Assembly: GCA_015065885.1 (NCBI GenBank)
Contig: SVPJ01000001.1
Span: forward strand, 62,001-126,000
Direction of reading: 5' to 3'
DNA length: 64,000 nt
Origin: Oscillospiraceae bacterium
GTDB taxonomy: Bacteria; Bacillota; Clostridia; Oscillospirales; Acutalibacteraceae
A program made the position numbers and the translations under genes. The notes under the pieces were generated by a model that saw nothing but the letters and a program-made list of their open reading frames with translations, was not told the DNA's origin and made no database searches. This document shows, piece after piece, positions 9,800 to 20,065 of this stretch (positions are counted from its first letter, which is position 1; every line of letters starts with the position of its first letter).

Positions 9800-9825
9800 A
9801 CGGTAACCTCCTTGCAGCACAGAAG

Positions 9826-9852
9826 GCACACACCCCCGCGGGAGTGTGTGCC
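9826..9852 (-). terminator. Hairpin downstream of rha operon
   Basis: GGCACACAC...GTGTGTGCC inverted repeat. Confidence 0.55.
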
Positions 9853-9862
9853 TCGTGTCACA

Positions 9863-10678
9863 TTACAGATTCAGGAAATCCTTGCGATAGTCCAGACCAA
9901 ACGCATCGGCAACCGCCTTCAGTTCGGGATCCAAAATGGTGTTGACGTGCGGCATATGCGCCGTCAGCATATAGAGCTGCGCCGCCTTTTCCACCGTTTC
10001 GATCAAGCCGAAGGTCTCGTCCATATCGCGGCCCGCACCGTAGATGCCGTGCAAGCCCCAGACCACCAGACGGTAATCCTCCATCTTCTTCGCGGTGGCT
10101 TCGCCGATCTCGTTGTTACCGCAGACCATCCACGGCAACACGCCGATACCGTCGGGGAACACCACGATGCACTCGGTACACATCTCCCAAATGGTATGGG
10201 TAAACTTCTTGTCGTCCAACTCGTGAATGTGAGTCATCGCGAGGGTGTAGGTCGGGTGAGTATGCATCACCACGCGGTGGTTCGGATCCTTTTTGAGACG
10301 CACCATATGGCTCATCAGGTGCGCGGGCAGTTCACTCGTGAAGCGGCCGCCGTCCTTGTAGCCCCACAGGAGTTCCGCGGTGGTGCCGTCTTTCGCAATA
10401 CGGATGATACCGAGGTTGGTCTCGGGGTCCACTTCCACGTTCTTGAAATACTTGCCCGTGCCGGTCACGATAAAGATCTTGCCGATCAGATCGGTGGCAT
10501 CAAAGCCGGTGGGAATGGTGCGGATAACGTTATTGAGGTCCAAATACTCCGCCACTTCCGCCTCTTCCAACATATAGCTGATGTTACCGCCGTTGCGCTC
10601 GTCCCAGCCCTGACGGTACATATTCGCGGTGGTCCGTTTCATTTCCTCCACAAAGGGAGCGGTCAAAATGTCTTTCAT
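9863..10678 (-). CDS. rhaD: Rhamnulose-1-phosphate aldolase
   Basis: GGNISYML, MHTHPTYTLAMTHIHELDD; operon with rhaA and rhaB. Confidence 0.93.
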   Translation of the reverse strand: MKDILTAPFVEEMKRTTANMYRQGWDERNGGNISYMLEEAEVAEYLDLNNVIRTIPTGFDATDLIGKIFIVTGTGKYFKNVEVDPETNLGIIRIAKDGTTAELLWGYKDGGRFTSELPAHLMSHMVRLKKDPNHRVVMHTHPTYTLAMTHIHELDDKKFTHTIWEMCTECIVVFPDGIGVLPWMVCGNNEIGEATAKKMEDYRLVVWGLHGIYGAGRDMDETFGLIETVEKAAQLYMLTAHMPHVNTILDPELKAVADAFGLDYRKDFLNL

Positions 10679-11916
10679 GCTCTTGCCTCCAACACAGTTT
10701 TTTCATACTCACGCACGGCGGTGATGTAATCCGCCGGCACGCCTTCACGGCGCAGGAACTCTTCCCACACATCGCCGAACGGCGCCGTCTTGAGTTCTTC
10801 CTGCAGCACCATCAGTTCGGTCATATTGCCCGCATCCTGCAACGCTTTGAGCTTCGCATTCGGCTGCAGCAGGGCAAACAGCAACGCCTTCGACACGTTA
10901 CGCACACCCGTCACCCACGCGGAGATACGGTTGATGGACGCGTCGAAATAGTCGGTCGCGATGAACACGCGATCCAGCGCGTCGTTACGCACGATCTCCT
11001 TCGCGATCTCGCGGGTCTCGTCGTCGAACAGCACCACGTGGTCGGAGTCCCAACGGATCGGGCGGGTCACGTGCAACGCCACCTTCTCGTTGAACAGCAA
11101 CAACGCCGACAACTTATCCGACACCACTTCGGTGGGATGATAGTGACCGTTATCCATCAGCGGGGTGAGGCCGTTGGCGGTGGAGTAGGACAGGGTGAAT
11201 TCCGCCGAGCCGACGGTGTACGCTTCCACACCGATGCCGAACACCTTGGATTCGAGCGTGACGTACACCTTCGACTTATCGTAGGGGATCGAAAGGATCT
11301 CGTCGAGCGACTTCTTAAAGCGGGCACGCGGACCCATACGGTCGCCGGGGATATCCTTGTAGCCGTCGGGGATCCAAATGTTCATCACGGTGGGGATACC
11401 CGTTTCTTCGGCAAAATACTCCGCAATGCGGATACACGCACGGCCGTGTTCTACCCAGAACGCCCGCACTTCCTCATCGGGGGAGGACAGGGTCAGACCG
11501 TCCTTCACCATCGGGTGGGAGAAGTAGGTGGGGTTGAAGTCGATGCCCATGCCGCGCTCTTTGGCAAACGCGACCCATTTGGCAAAGTGCTTCGGCTCGA
11601 TCTTGTCGCGGTCGGCGTACTCACCGTCCTCAAAGATCGCATAAGACGCGTGCAGATTGATCTTCTTCTTACCGGGCATCAGCGACAGCGCCTTGTCGAA
11701 GTCTGCCATCAACTCGGCGGGGCTGGTCGCCTTGCCGGGGTAGTTACCTGTGGTCTGAATACCGCCCGACAGCGCTTCCTTGCTGTCGAAACCGACCACG
11801 TCGTCCCCCTGCCAGCAATGCACCGACACGGTGACGTCCTTCAAGGTGTTCAGCGCCGCTTCGGTATCCACACCCAGCGCTTCGTACAGTTTCTTCGCTT
11901 CCATGTATCTGCTCAT
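10675..11916 (-). CDS. rhaA: L-rhamnose isomerase
   Basis: HCWQGDDVVGFDSKEALSGGIQTTGNYPGKA; start MSRYMEAKK. Confidence 0.95.
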   Translation of the reverse strand: MSRYMEAKKLYEALGVDTEAALNTLKDVTVSVHCWQGDDVVGFDSKEALSGGIQTTGNYPGKATSPAELMADFDKALSLMPGKKKINLHASYAIFEDGEYADRDKIEPKHFAKWVAFAKERGMGIDFNPTYFSHPMVKDGLTLSSPDEEVRAFWVEHGRACIRIAEYFAEETGIPTVMNIWIPDGYKDIPGDRMGPRARFKKSLDEILSIPYDKSKVYVTLESKVFGIGVEAYTVGSAEFTLSYSTANGLTPLMDNGHYHPTEVVSDKLSALLLFNEKVALHVTRPIRWDSDHVVLFDDETREIAKEIVRNDALDRVFIATDYFDASINRISAWVTGVRNVSKALLFALLQPNAKLKALQDAGNMTELMVLQEELKTAPFGDVWEEFLRREGVPADYITAVREYEKTVLEARA

Positions 11917-11930
11917 AACGAAATCTCCTT

Positions 11931-13301
11931 TCAAACTTCTTGAATATCCAAGGTACGGACCACAATGTTCCGTGCATCTTGCAAAGTAAGGGTGTCATCC
12001 ATCGCCATCATCTGCGAAAGGATGTTGCCGGTGGCGGTGCCCTCCACGGGACCCGCCGTCACGCGGCGGCCGGTGTATTCTTTGGTCAAGCGGTTTAAGT
12101 AACGGTCCTTACAACCGCCGCCCACGATGGCGATCCTGTCCACCGTTTTGTCGGCGATCCGCTCGATCTCTTCCACCGTTTTCTTGTAACTTGCCGCGAG
12201 CGAGTGATAAACGGAGTTCAGTACGTCACCGAGCGGCAGGTCGGGTCTGCCGAGGTATGTACGAATGGCTTCGATCATATTCGCGGGCGCCAAAAACGCT
12301 TCGTTCGTCGGGTCGATGGTCTCGGTAAAGTCGCTCGCCATCGCCATTTCCATCATTTCGTCATAAGTGTATTTCTTATCGAGATTGCGGCGAATGTTCT
12401 GGAACAGCCACATACCCATGATGTTTTTAAGGAAACGGAAGCGGTATTCGATGCCGCCCTCGTTCGCGAGGTTCGCTTCCATCGCGGCAGGGGACGTCAC
12501 GGGATACAGATTCTCCGTACCCACCAAACTCCACGTGCCCGAGGAGATGAACACGCTCTTTTCATCAATGGGGCACGCCGCCACCGCCGATGCGGTATCG
12601 TGCGAGGGGCACAGGCGCACCGTGCAGTCGAAACCGACCTTTTCCTGAATTTCGGGCAGGAAATTGCCCACCACCGTACCGGGGACCGACGGCGTCTCGA
12701 AGATCGAAGCGGGAATGCCCAGTTTGTCCAGAATAACGGTATCCCACTGCTTGGTCTCGGCGTTCAAGAGATTGGTGGTGGTCGCGTTGGTGTATTCGTT
12801 ACGACGCACACCCGTCAGCTTATACGCGAGATAATCGGGCATCATCAGGAAATGTGCCGCCTTATCGAGTTTGCCGCTCTTCTTATCGCAATACAGTTGA
12901 TAGATCGTATTGAAATCCTGCTGTTGGATCCCCGTGCGGGAATACAACTCCTCACGGCTGACGATGCCGAACACTTCGGCAGGCACACCCGCCGTGCGGC
13001 TGTCACGATACGCCATGCAGGGACGGATCTCGCGCCCTTCGGCATCCAACAACACGTAATCCACGCCCCACGTGTCGATCGCCATGGAATCGGGGATCTT
13101 CCCAAGTTCTTTGCAACGGGCAATACCCGCCACCACGTCGGCGAACAGGGCGTCGATATCCCACACCAGCATACCGTCCTGCGGTTTCATCCCGTTTTCA
13201 AAACGGTAGATCTCTTCGGTCACCAAACGCCCGTCCACGATCTCGCCGATCAAGTGACGGCCGCTCGAAGCGCCGATGTCAATTGCCAAACAACAAGGCA
13301 T
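11931..13301 (-). CDS. rhaB: Rhamnulokinase
   Basis: LAIDIGASSGRHLIGEI; FGGY kinase features. Confidence 0.95.
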   Translation of the reverse strand: MPCCLAIDIGASSGRHLIGEIVDGRLVTEEIYRFENGMKPQDGMLVWDIDALFADVVAGIARCKELGKIPDSMAIDTWGVDYVLLDAEGREIRPCMAYRDSRTAGVPAEVFGIVSREELYSRTGIQQQDFNTIYQLYCDKKSGKLDKAAHFLMMPDYLAYKLTGVRRNEYTNATTTNLLNAETKQWDTVILDKLGIPASIFETPSVPGTVVGNFLPEIQEKVGFDCTVRLCPSHDTASAVAACPIDEKSVFISSGTWSLVGTENLYPVTSPAAMEANLANEGGIEYRFRFLKNIMGMWLFQNIRRNLDKKYTYDEMMEMAMASDFTETIDPTNEAFLAPANMIEAIRTYLGRPDLPLGDVLNSVYHSLAASYKKTVEEIERIADKTVDRIAIVGGGCKDRYLNRLTKEYTGRRVTAGPVEGTATGNILSQMMAMDDTLTLQDARNIVVRTLDIQEV

Positions 13302-13598
13302 AGGCAAAAGCCTCCTTTATTCCACAATATTCCTTTCTATAGCATATCATAAAATCCGTACGGTTTCAAGACCTCATTTTCTAAAAAACGGTTTAAAAAT
13401 GCGAAAAAAACGCTGTGTGCAACCGTTGGTTGGTGCTCATTATTCATCGTTCTTCCCCGCCTTTTGCAATACCGTTAAAAAAATTGTATTTTTTCTTTAC
13501 TTTCTATTGACTTTTCACAGTGGCTTATGGTACGCTAACCTCGCGTAAAGAAAGCGCGTCAAAGTATGCCTCTCCGGCACTAAAGGAGGTCGTTTGCT

Positions 13599-16157
13599 AT
13601 GAGCAACACAGGTAAATGTCCGTATATTTTAGAGCCCGTCTTCGATACGGGGGACTTGTGTATCGTCGCGGTCAACGCCGCGGATTTTGCACCCGATCCC
13701 ACCGGCACCGAAGACGCCGCCCCTGCGATTCAGGAGGCACTCGACCACTGCCACGCCATCGGCGGCGGCACGGTGTATCTGCCCGAAGGACGGTACGCCC
13801 TGCACGGGAATCTCACCATTCCGCCCGCCGTTACCCTGCGCGGTGAATGGGTGCCGAACGCCGCCCCCAACGGCGGTCGCGGCACGATTTTGTGCGCGTA
13901 TTACGGCGAAAACGATCCCGACGGACAGGAACAGATCACCATGCTCGCCTGCTCGGGTCTTAAGAATCTCTATGTGTTCTATCCCAAACAAAACCTCTCA
14001 CAGCGCATTCCCTACTCCCCCACCTTCCGTCAGCGCAACCCACGCGGTACCGATAATATCACGGTAGAAAACGTGACGTTGGTAAACCCTTGGCGCGGCG
14101 GTCAGTGCGGACCCGAGGGGAACGAGCTGCACACGCTGAAAAACGTATATATGACCCCCTTGAACCTCGGTTTCTTTATGGATCGTACCACCGATATCGG
14201 TCGTTTGATCGACGTATACATCGGCCCGAAATACTGGGCGGAGTTTACCCTTACGCCCGACGCCGCGCCGCTGAGCGAGCGCGCACAGCGCGGCTTACGC
14301 AGCCACATGCTGAACAACGTGACGGGCGTCCTGATGGCGCGTTCCGACTGGGAATACGTGTATAATCTGTTCGTTGACCACTGCCGTTTCGGTTTCGCGG
14401 TGACGGATTCGCCTTCGGGTGCGGCAAACGCCCAGTTCAGCAGTGTGCATCTGCACAACTGTCAGACCGGTCTGTATCTCGGCAATTTGAACGCGGTGGG
14501 TCTTGCCATGTCGGATTGCCGCATCACGGCGGATATTCCCGGTCTCCACGCCGCCATTCACGGTGAAACGCGGTTTGCCACGGTGGCGATGTTCAACGGT
14601 GTGGACATCGAAGGGCCGTATCCGTACGACGTGGTGCTGGACGGCCCGGGTTGGCTGTCATTTACCAACTGTTCGTTCAACGGTTGGACGGATACCGCCG
14701 TCGTACAGCGTAACGGCGGCATCACGCTGATGCAATGCACGCTTGGCGAAGGCCGTCACATCACGATGACCGACGAAATACTTTCGGCACAGATCCTCGG
14801 CAACACCTTTAAGGGCGGTGCGAAGATCGTAACGCCCGCGGCGGTGGCACATCAGGTGCAATTCTCGGACGAGCCGCTTGCTCTGCCCGTTGCCCCGCGC
14901 GGCGGACACAAAGCCAAACCCACTCCCTGCCGTCCCGCAACGGACAAGCTCTATCTTGCCGCCGATTACGGTGTGACTACCAACCCCGACGTGGACAACA
15001 CCGCCGCTCTGCAAGCGGCGCTGGATGCCGCAGGGCAGACGGGCGGTGTGGTGTATCTTGCAGGCGGCTGGTACCGCGTGGACGGCACGTTGCACATCCC
15101 CGACGGCGTAGAATTGCGCGGTGTGTTTGAAGTACCGTCCCACACCTCGGGCGGCGGCGCGGTACTGCGCACCACCCACGGGCACGGCGACGAAGACGCC
15201 GCCCCGTTCATCACGATGGGTGAAGGCGCGGGTATTCGCGGTTTCGTCATTCAGCACCCGCATCAGAACTTTAACGATCCCGTTCCCTATCCGTGGGCGG
15301 TGCAAAGCCGCGGCAAGCACGTCTACGCCATCGACGTGGTGTTCGTCAACTCCTGGTTAGGATTAGACTTCGGCACCTATCCGTCCGACGGACACTACAT
15401 CTCCTATCTCGGCGGTGCGCCCATCCGTTGCGGCGTGTTCGTGGGCAACTGTGCCGGCGAAGGCTGGGTGGAAAACATCCAGTACAACACCCACTACTGG
15501 CCGCGTTCCAACTTTGAAAACCGCCCGCAAGGTGATGAGTGGCGTATCCACTGGCACAAGCAGATCGACCTGCTCGACGCTCTGGTGTTCGGTTACTGCG
15601 CGAACGAACACGTGCTCGGCACCTTCGTGTTCGGCTCGAAGGTCGGTATCAAATTCGTGTTGCAGGACGGCAAAGGTACCCGCGGCAAGATCATCGGTCA
15701 CGGCACCGACGGTGCGGAGATCAGCCTGCACTATATCGGGTGTGACGACGTGGATCTTATCAACACCGAGCTGGTGGCAATGGAATCCCCGAAGGACCGT
15801 ATGTACATTCTTTCCGAGCCGAACGCCGCAGGCAAGATGCGTCTTTTCAATTCGCTGATGTGGGGTCCCACCGATTACGGCTACATTTTGAAAGGCGGCA
15901 ACCTGCATGTGCAGCAGACCAACCTGAATCGCGGCAACCGCACCTACTTCACGGTGGAAGGCGGCAACAACGAACTGGTGGGCAACTACTTCCGTGAGCG
16001 TGTGCCCCATGTGGTGATGCGCGGCGGCAAACTCGATATGATCGGCAACTTCTCGTATTACGATACCAACGTTTTCGATATCGAGCGGCCCGCCGACCTC
16101 ATCGAAGAGGTCACGGGCGGCGAGTATACCGCGAAATATAACTGGAACTTGTTCTGA
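13599..16157 (+). CDS. Two-module pectate-lyase-superfamily (right-handed beta-helix) protein
   Basis: Two copies of an ADF/DYG...AIQEAL...GGGTVYLPEGRY...TIPPAVTLRG unit; divergent from rhaBAD; no signal peptide seen. Confidence 0.75.
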   Translation: MSNTGKCPYILEPVFDTGDLCIVAVNAADFAPDPTGTEDAAPAIQEALDHCHAIGGGTVYLPEGRYALHGNLTIPPAVTLRGEWVPNAAPNGGRGTILCAYYGENDPDGQEQITMLACSGLKNLYVFYPKQNLSQRIPYSPTFRQRNPRGTDNITVENVTLVNPWRGGQCGPEGNELHTLKNVYMTPLNLGFFMDRTTDIGRLIDVYIGPKYWAEFTLTPDAAPLSERAQRGLRSHMLNNVTGVLMARSDWEYVYNLFVDHCRFGFAVTDSPSGAANAQFSSVHLHNCQTGLYLGNLNAVGLAMSDCRITADIPGLHAAIHGETRFATVAMFNGVDIEGPYPYDVVLDGPGWLSFTNCSFNGWTDTAVVQRNGGITLMQCTLGEGRHITMTDEILSAQILGNTFKGGAKIVTPAAVAHQVQFSDEPLALPVAPRGGHKAKPTPCRPATDKLYLAADYGVTTNPDVDNTAALQAALDAAGQTGGVVYLAGGWYRVDGTLHIPDGVELRGVFEVPSHTSGGGAVLRTTHGHGDEDAAPFITMGEGAGIRGFVIQHPHQNFNDPVPYPWAVQSRGKHVYAIDVVFVNSWLGLDFGTYPSDGHYISYLGGAPIRCGVFVGNCAGEGWVENIQYNTHYWPRSNFENRPQGDEWRIHWHKQIDLLDALVFGYCANEHVLGTFVFGSKVGIKFVLQDGKGTRGKIIGHGTDGAEISLHYIGCDDVDLINTELVAMESPKDRMYILSEPNAAGKMRLFNSLMWGPTDYGYILKGGNLHVQQTNLNRGNRTYFTVEGGNNELVGNYFRERVPHVVMRGGKLDMIGNFSYYDTNVFDIERPADLIEEVTGGEYTAKYNWNLF

Positions 16158-16163
16158 ACGCAA

Positions 16164-16198
16164 ACGAGGGTCGTACATTTTACGACCCTCGTTTTTTA
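16164..16198 (+). terminator. Intrinsic terminator
   Basis: ACGAGGGTCGTA-cattt-TACGACCCTCGT-TTTTT. Confidence 0.9.
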
Positions 16199-16223
16199 CA
16201 GTGAAGCCTCCAGCGAAGAAACC

Positions 16224-16252
16224 TTGATTTTGTCATATAGACATAGTATAAT
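16224..16252 (+). promoter_or_regulatory. Promoter of helicase-nuclease gene
   Basis: TTGATT-N17-TATAAT, 54 bp upstream of ATG. Confidence 0.7.
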
Positions 16253-16305
16253 ATATTCAAAATGCGTAATCTTTCTCGTTGAACATTGCAAATTGGGAGG
16301 ACGTC

Positions 16306-19300
16306 ATGGCTTTTAATCAAAAACTGTACTACGATCTGACACTGCTTCGCCAAAGAATCAAAGAGCGTGAAAGGCAGTTGTACGGCAGGACACCCGTCGT
16401 TTGTTCCGACAACGCTTTATATGAAATAGTAGAACTTTGTCCAAAAAAGCTAAGCGATTTCGAAGGAGTTGGCGGAATTGGCAAGTCCTTCATCGAAAAC
16501 TACGGACAGGAATTCCTTGCAGTCATCCTCAAATACGCCGAAACAAAAACTGAAAAGAAGACCGACCTCTCCCCCTCGGTTGCCAACACCTTAAAGGAAC
16601 TAGAAAAGAAACTTGTAAACGTCAACCGCCGAAACCGACTTCTATATATGCCTAAATTATCCGCCAAACACGCCTTTGATATGTTTGATTTGGGCGAGAA
16701 AGCGCTTCACGATCTTCTTTTCGGCAGGCAGTCCTCCATCACACTGACAGATATTAACAACGCCGATGATCCGCAAAAAGCCCTGCTACGTTTCAAGAAA
16801 ATCGCTCAACTTTTGCGTGAAATTAACAAAGACCTGCGAGACAAAGGTCAAAACGATTTTTATCTTGGCTATCCGTTTGTTATCGGTCGTATTCCCGGTG
16901 AAGATTTTGACGTAAGAGCCCCATTGGTGCTTTTTCCCGTCAAAGCGGAAAAAACGGCAACCACCGTCAAACTTTCACTGGACGGTACGCGCGACGTGAT
17001 TTATAACAACACGCTTATTCTTGCAAACTTTAAGTTTAACAATATTGTAAAACCGCTTCCTCCCGAAGTTGTTGAAACGTTGGCGGAAAATGATTTCGTT
17101 CGTACGGCAGTAGCGTTCTATACGGAAAACGACATACAAATCAACGGAGAACTTCCTGCATTTTGCAAATTCAAAGAATATCTTGCAGAAGAATTCCCGC
17201 GGTTTCATAGCGGCACACTGTCCCTGGAAAACTGCGCAATTCTCGGAAAATTTCCAATCTGTTCAAATTCCATACAAAAAGATTTTGACGAGATTTTAAA
17301 GCGCAACGAAATCAACACTCTGCTAAACGACCTCCTTGCTAACTGCGAAGATATCGACTTTTACTCCGACGAGGAAGAAAACGTTCACGAGGAAATCCCA
17401 CCCGTTCGCGAAAGTTCGCTCATATATATCAACAGTCTAAACAGCTCACAAGAGGCTGTGCTTTCTGCCATCAACTCCCGCGACGAACTGGTTGTACAAG
17501 GGCCGCCCGGCACGGGAAAATCGCAGGTGATTACCAGTTTAATCGCCCAGCACGCTAGCGCGGGTAAAACCGTACTGATGGTTTCCGAAAAGAAAACAGC
17601 TTTAGACGTGGTATATTCACGATTGGGAGACCTTTCACAATACGCGTTGCTAGTTGACGATGTTGGAAACAAGGAAGCCTTCTATCACCAACTTTCAAAA
17701 ATGGTTTGTTTGGGATATGCAGACACCAACAATTTGAATTTGTCCTCCCTTTCCGCCAACATCGACTCATTAGTCAATCAACTTGAAACCATCGCGGCAA
17801 CACTTTACACCCCCAATTCTTTCGGAATTGAGCCGTACAAATTGTATCTAAAAGCCCGCCGTTACGACTTGTTTTCCGATAATGACCGCATGTTGGCGCA
17901 AAGTGTTTTTCAAGCAAGAGACGGCGAATTACTTAATCTTCCGTATGCCGAATTGGAAGAAATCCATCACCGTTTTAGCGACAGCGCCTTGTGTGAGAAC
18001 ATAGAACGGTATCTCAACATCGTTGCAACATTTCCGTGGATTGGTACCGTTCGACAAAATTTAAGCGAATACGAAGTAATGCAGTTCACAACCGAAACAC
18101 GCACGCTTTGCACAGCAATTGAAGCGTGGAAGGAAAAATCCTTTTTTGCCCGCCTTTTCTCCAAAGGCAAGATTATACAAGAGGCTAAAGAACTTGCCAC
18201 AACCTATTTCACCGTTTCCGACCAAGCCACAACCAATCGGCTGTTCAATACCCCCAACGCGGTGATAGACGGTATGACCCATTACATTACCTATCAGGAA
18301 CTGAAGCCGTTGTACGAACGTCTTTCCCCTACAGAAGTTGCGTATATTTACTCGCTCATAAAAATCAAACGAACACTTCAAAAAACAGCCGCTGAAGTGA
18401 ATGATGAACTCTTTAACGAACTGCTTTTTGAACATATTGGAAAGTTCGAAGCGGAACACCGCGCCGTATTCCAAGATGTGGACAACTTTGACACGACCAT
18501 ACGTGCGTTGAGCGAAGCAATCGCCAGAAAGCAACAACTCTCAAGACGGCAACTTGAAAAAATACTGGTGGAAAGCATGCACAACCTTTCCACCTCCAAA
18601 CGGCACGGTGAAATTTTGCGCGTGTTGGAAAGCAAGCGCAAATGGAGCGTCAATAAATTTATTCGAAAGTTTGATTTTGAACTTTTCAAAAGTGTGAGAA
18701 TATGGCTTTTGACACCCGAAGTTGTTTCTGAAATTATTCCTCTTCAAACGGGTGTGTTTGATTTGGTCGTATTTGATGAAGCATCACAAATGTACGTAGA
18801 AAAAGGCATTCCCTCCATCTTACGGGCGAAAAAAGTCGTCGTTGCAGGGGATCACAAGCAATTACGTCCTTCTAATTTGGGGTCGGGGCGAACTGAGACG
18901 GATTTCGACGAACTTCCCGAAGACGCAGAAATTACCGCCGCACTGGAAGAAGAAAGCTTGCTTGATCTGGCGCGATTTAAGTATCGAGACATTTTGCTGA
19001 ATTTCCATTACCGTTCAAAATACGAAGAACTAATTGCCTTTTCCAACCACGCTTTTTACAAAGGGCGTTTATACGTTTCTCCCAATGCTGTACCTCCTGC
19101 GCGCCCTCCGATCGAAGTACACCGTCTGTACGATGCCGTGTGGGCTAACCGCACCAACAGAAAAGAGGCCGAGCATATCGTACGTATGCTGAAAACCTTC
19201 TTTGAAGAACGGGAAGAAAACGAAACCGTCGGTATTATCACCTTCAACAGCAGCCAACGCGATCTAATCGACGATTTGATCGACGAAGAATGCGCCAAAG

Positions 19301-20031
19301 ACCCCATCTTCGCCTCCTCAATCCGTACGGAACTGGTACGCAAACACAACGGCGAAGATATCGGTCTGTTTATCAAAAACATTGAAAGCGTCCAGGGTGA
19401 TGAACGCGACATCATCATCTTCTCGATTGGATACGCAAAAAACGAAAGCGGTCGTTTGGTGCGAAACTTTGGTTGGCTGAATCAAAAAGGCGGCGAAAAC
19501 CGCTTGAACGTTGCTATCAGTCGTGCCAAGAAAAAGGTACACGTCGTCACCTCTTTCGATCCGTCGGAATTGCAGGTGGAAGACACCAAAAACGACGGTC
19601 CCCGCATACTCAAAAAATATCTTGAATACGCGTTTGCCGTCAGTGCTGAAAACACCGAAACCGCAAGACAAATTCTCCACACATTCAGCAACACCACCGC
19701 TTCCAATAACCCCGACGCCTTTGACGTCACGTTCGAAAACCGCTTGTATGATGCTCTCGTGCAAGAGGGGTATACCGTCGACTTGAACGTCGGCATCGGC
19801 GGATACTGCATTGATTTGGCTATCAAAGTTGACGGAGAGTACGTTTTAGGTATCGAATGTGACGGACGTCTGTATCGTAATGCAACATCCGCCCGTGAGC
19901 GCGACTATCACCGCCAAAAATATTTGGAATCGCGCGGTTGGAAAATCCATCGCGTTTGGAGTAAAGATTGGTGGAAAAATCCGCAAAGAGAAATCCAAAA
20001 AATCGTTTCTCTGGTGAATGCTACTTCGTAA
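16306..20031 (+). CDS. HRDC-DUF4011-SF1 helicase with C-terminal Vsr/REase_MTES-like nuclease (candidate Hhe-type defence protein)
   Basis: HRDC-like N-terminus (LCPKKLSDFEGVGGIGKSFIENYGQEFLAVI); DUF4011-like NVNRRNRLLYMPKL; Walker A VVQGPPGTGKS; Walker B VFDEASQM; GENRLNVAISRAKKKVHVVTS; C-terminal FENRLYDALVQEGY...LGIECDGRLYRN...RDYHRQKYLESRGW. Confidence 0.85.
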   Translation: MAFNQKLYYDLTLLRQRIKERERQLYGRTPVVCSDNALYEIVELCPKKLSDFEGVGGIGKSFIENYGQEFLAVILKYAETKTEKKTDLSPSVANTLKELEKKLVNVNRRNRLLYMPKLSAKHAFDMFDLGEKALHDLLFGRQSSITLTDINNADDPQKALLRFKKIAQLLREINKDLRDKGQNDFYLGYPFVIGRIPGEDFDVRAPLVLFPVKAEKTATTVKLSLDGTRDVIYNNTLILANFKFNNIVKPLPPEVVETLAENDFVRTAVAFYTENDIQINGELPAFCKFKEYLAEEFPRFHSGTLSLENCAILGKFPICSNSIQKDFDEILKRNEINTLLNDLLANCEDIDFYSDEEENVHEEIPPVRESSLIYINSLNSSQEAVLSAINSRDELVVQGPPGTGKSQVITSLIAQHASAGKTVLMVSEKKTALDVVYSRLGDLSQYALLVDDVGNKEAFYHQLSKMVCLGYADTNNLNLSSLSANIDSLVNQLETIAATLYTPNSFGIEPYKLYLKARRYDLFSDNDRMLAQSVFQARDGELLNLPYAELEEIHHRFSDSALCENIERYLNIVATFPWIGTVRQNLSEYEVMQFTTETRTLCTAIEAWKEKSFFARLFSKGKIIQEAKELATTYFTVSDQATTNRLFNTPNAVIDGMTHYITYQELKPLYERLSPTEVAYIYSLIKIKRTLQKTAAEVNDELFNELLFEHIGKFEAEHRAVFQDVDNFDTTIRALSEAIARKQQLSRRQLEKILVESMHNLSTSKRHGEILRVLESKRKWSVNKFIRKFDFELFKSVRIWLLTPEVVSEIIPLQTGVFDLVVFDEASQMYVEKGIPSILRAKKVVVAGDHKQLRPSNLGSGRTETDFDELPEDAEITAALEEESLLDLARFKYRDILLNFHYRSKYEELIAFSNHAFYKGRLYVSPNAVPPARPPIEVHRLYDAVWANRTNRKEAEHIVRMLKTFFEEREENETVGIITFNSSQRDLIDDLIDEECAKDPIFASSIRTELVRKHNGEDIGLFIKNIESVQGDERDIIIFSIGYAKNESGRLVRNFGWLNQKGGENRLNVAISRAKKKVHVVTSFDPSELQVEDTKNDGPRILKKYLEYAFAVSAENTETARQILHTFSNTTASNNPDAFDVTFENRLYDALVQEGYTVDLNVGIGGYCIDLAIKVDGEYVLGIECDGRLYRNATSARERDYHRQKYLESRGWKIHRVWSKDWWKNPQREIQKIVSLVNATS

Positions 20032-20065
20032 TGATTTTTTGCTTGTTACAAAGGAGGTAACGCGT

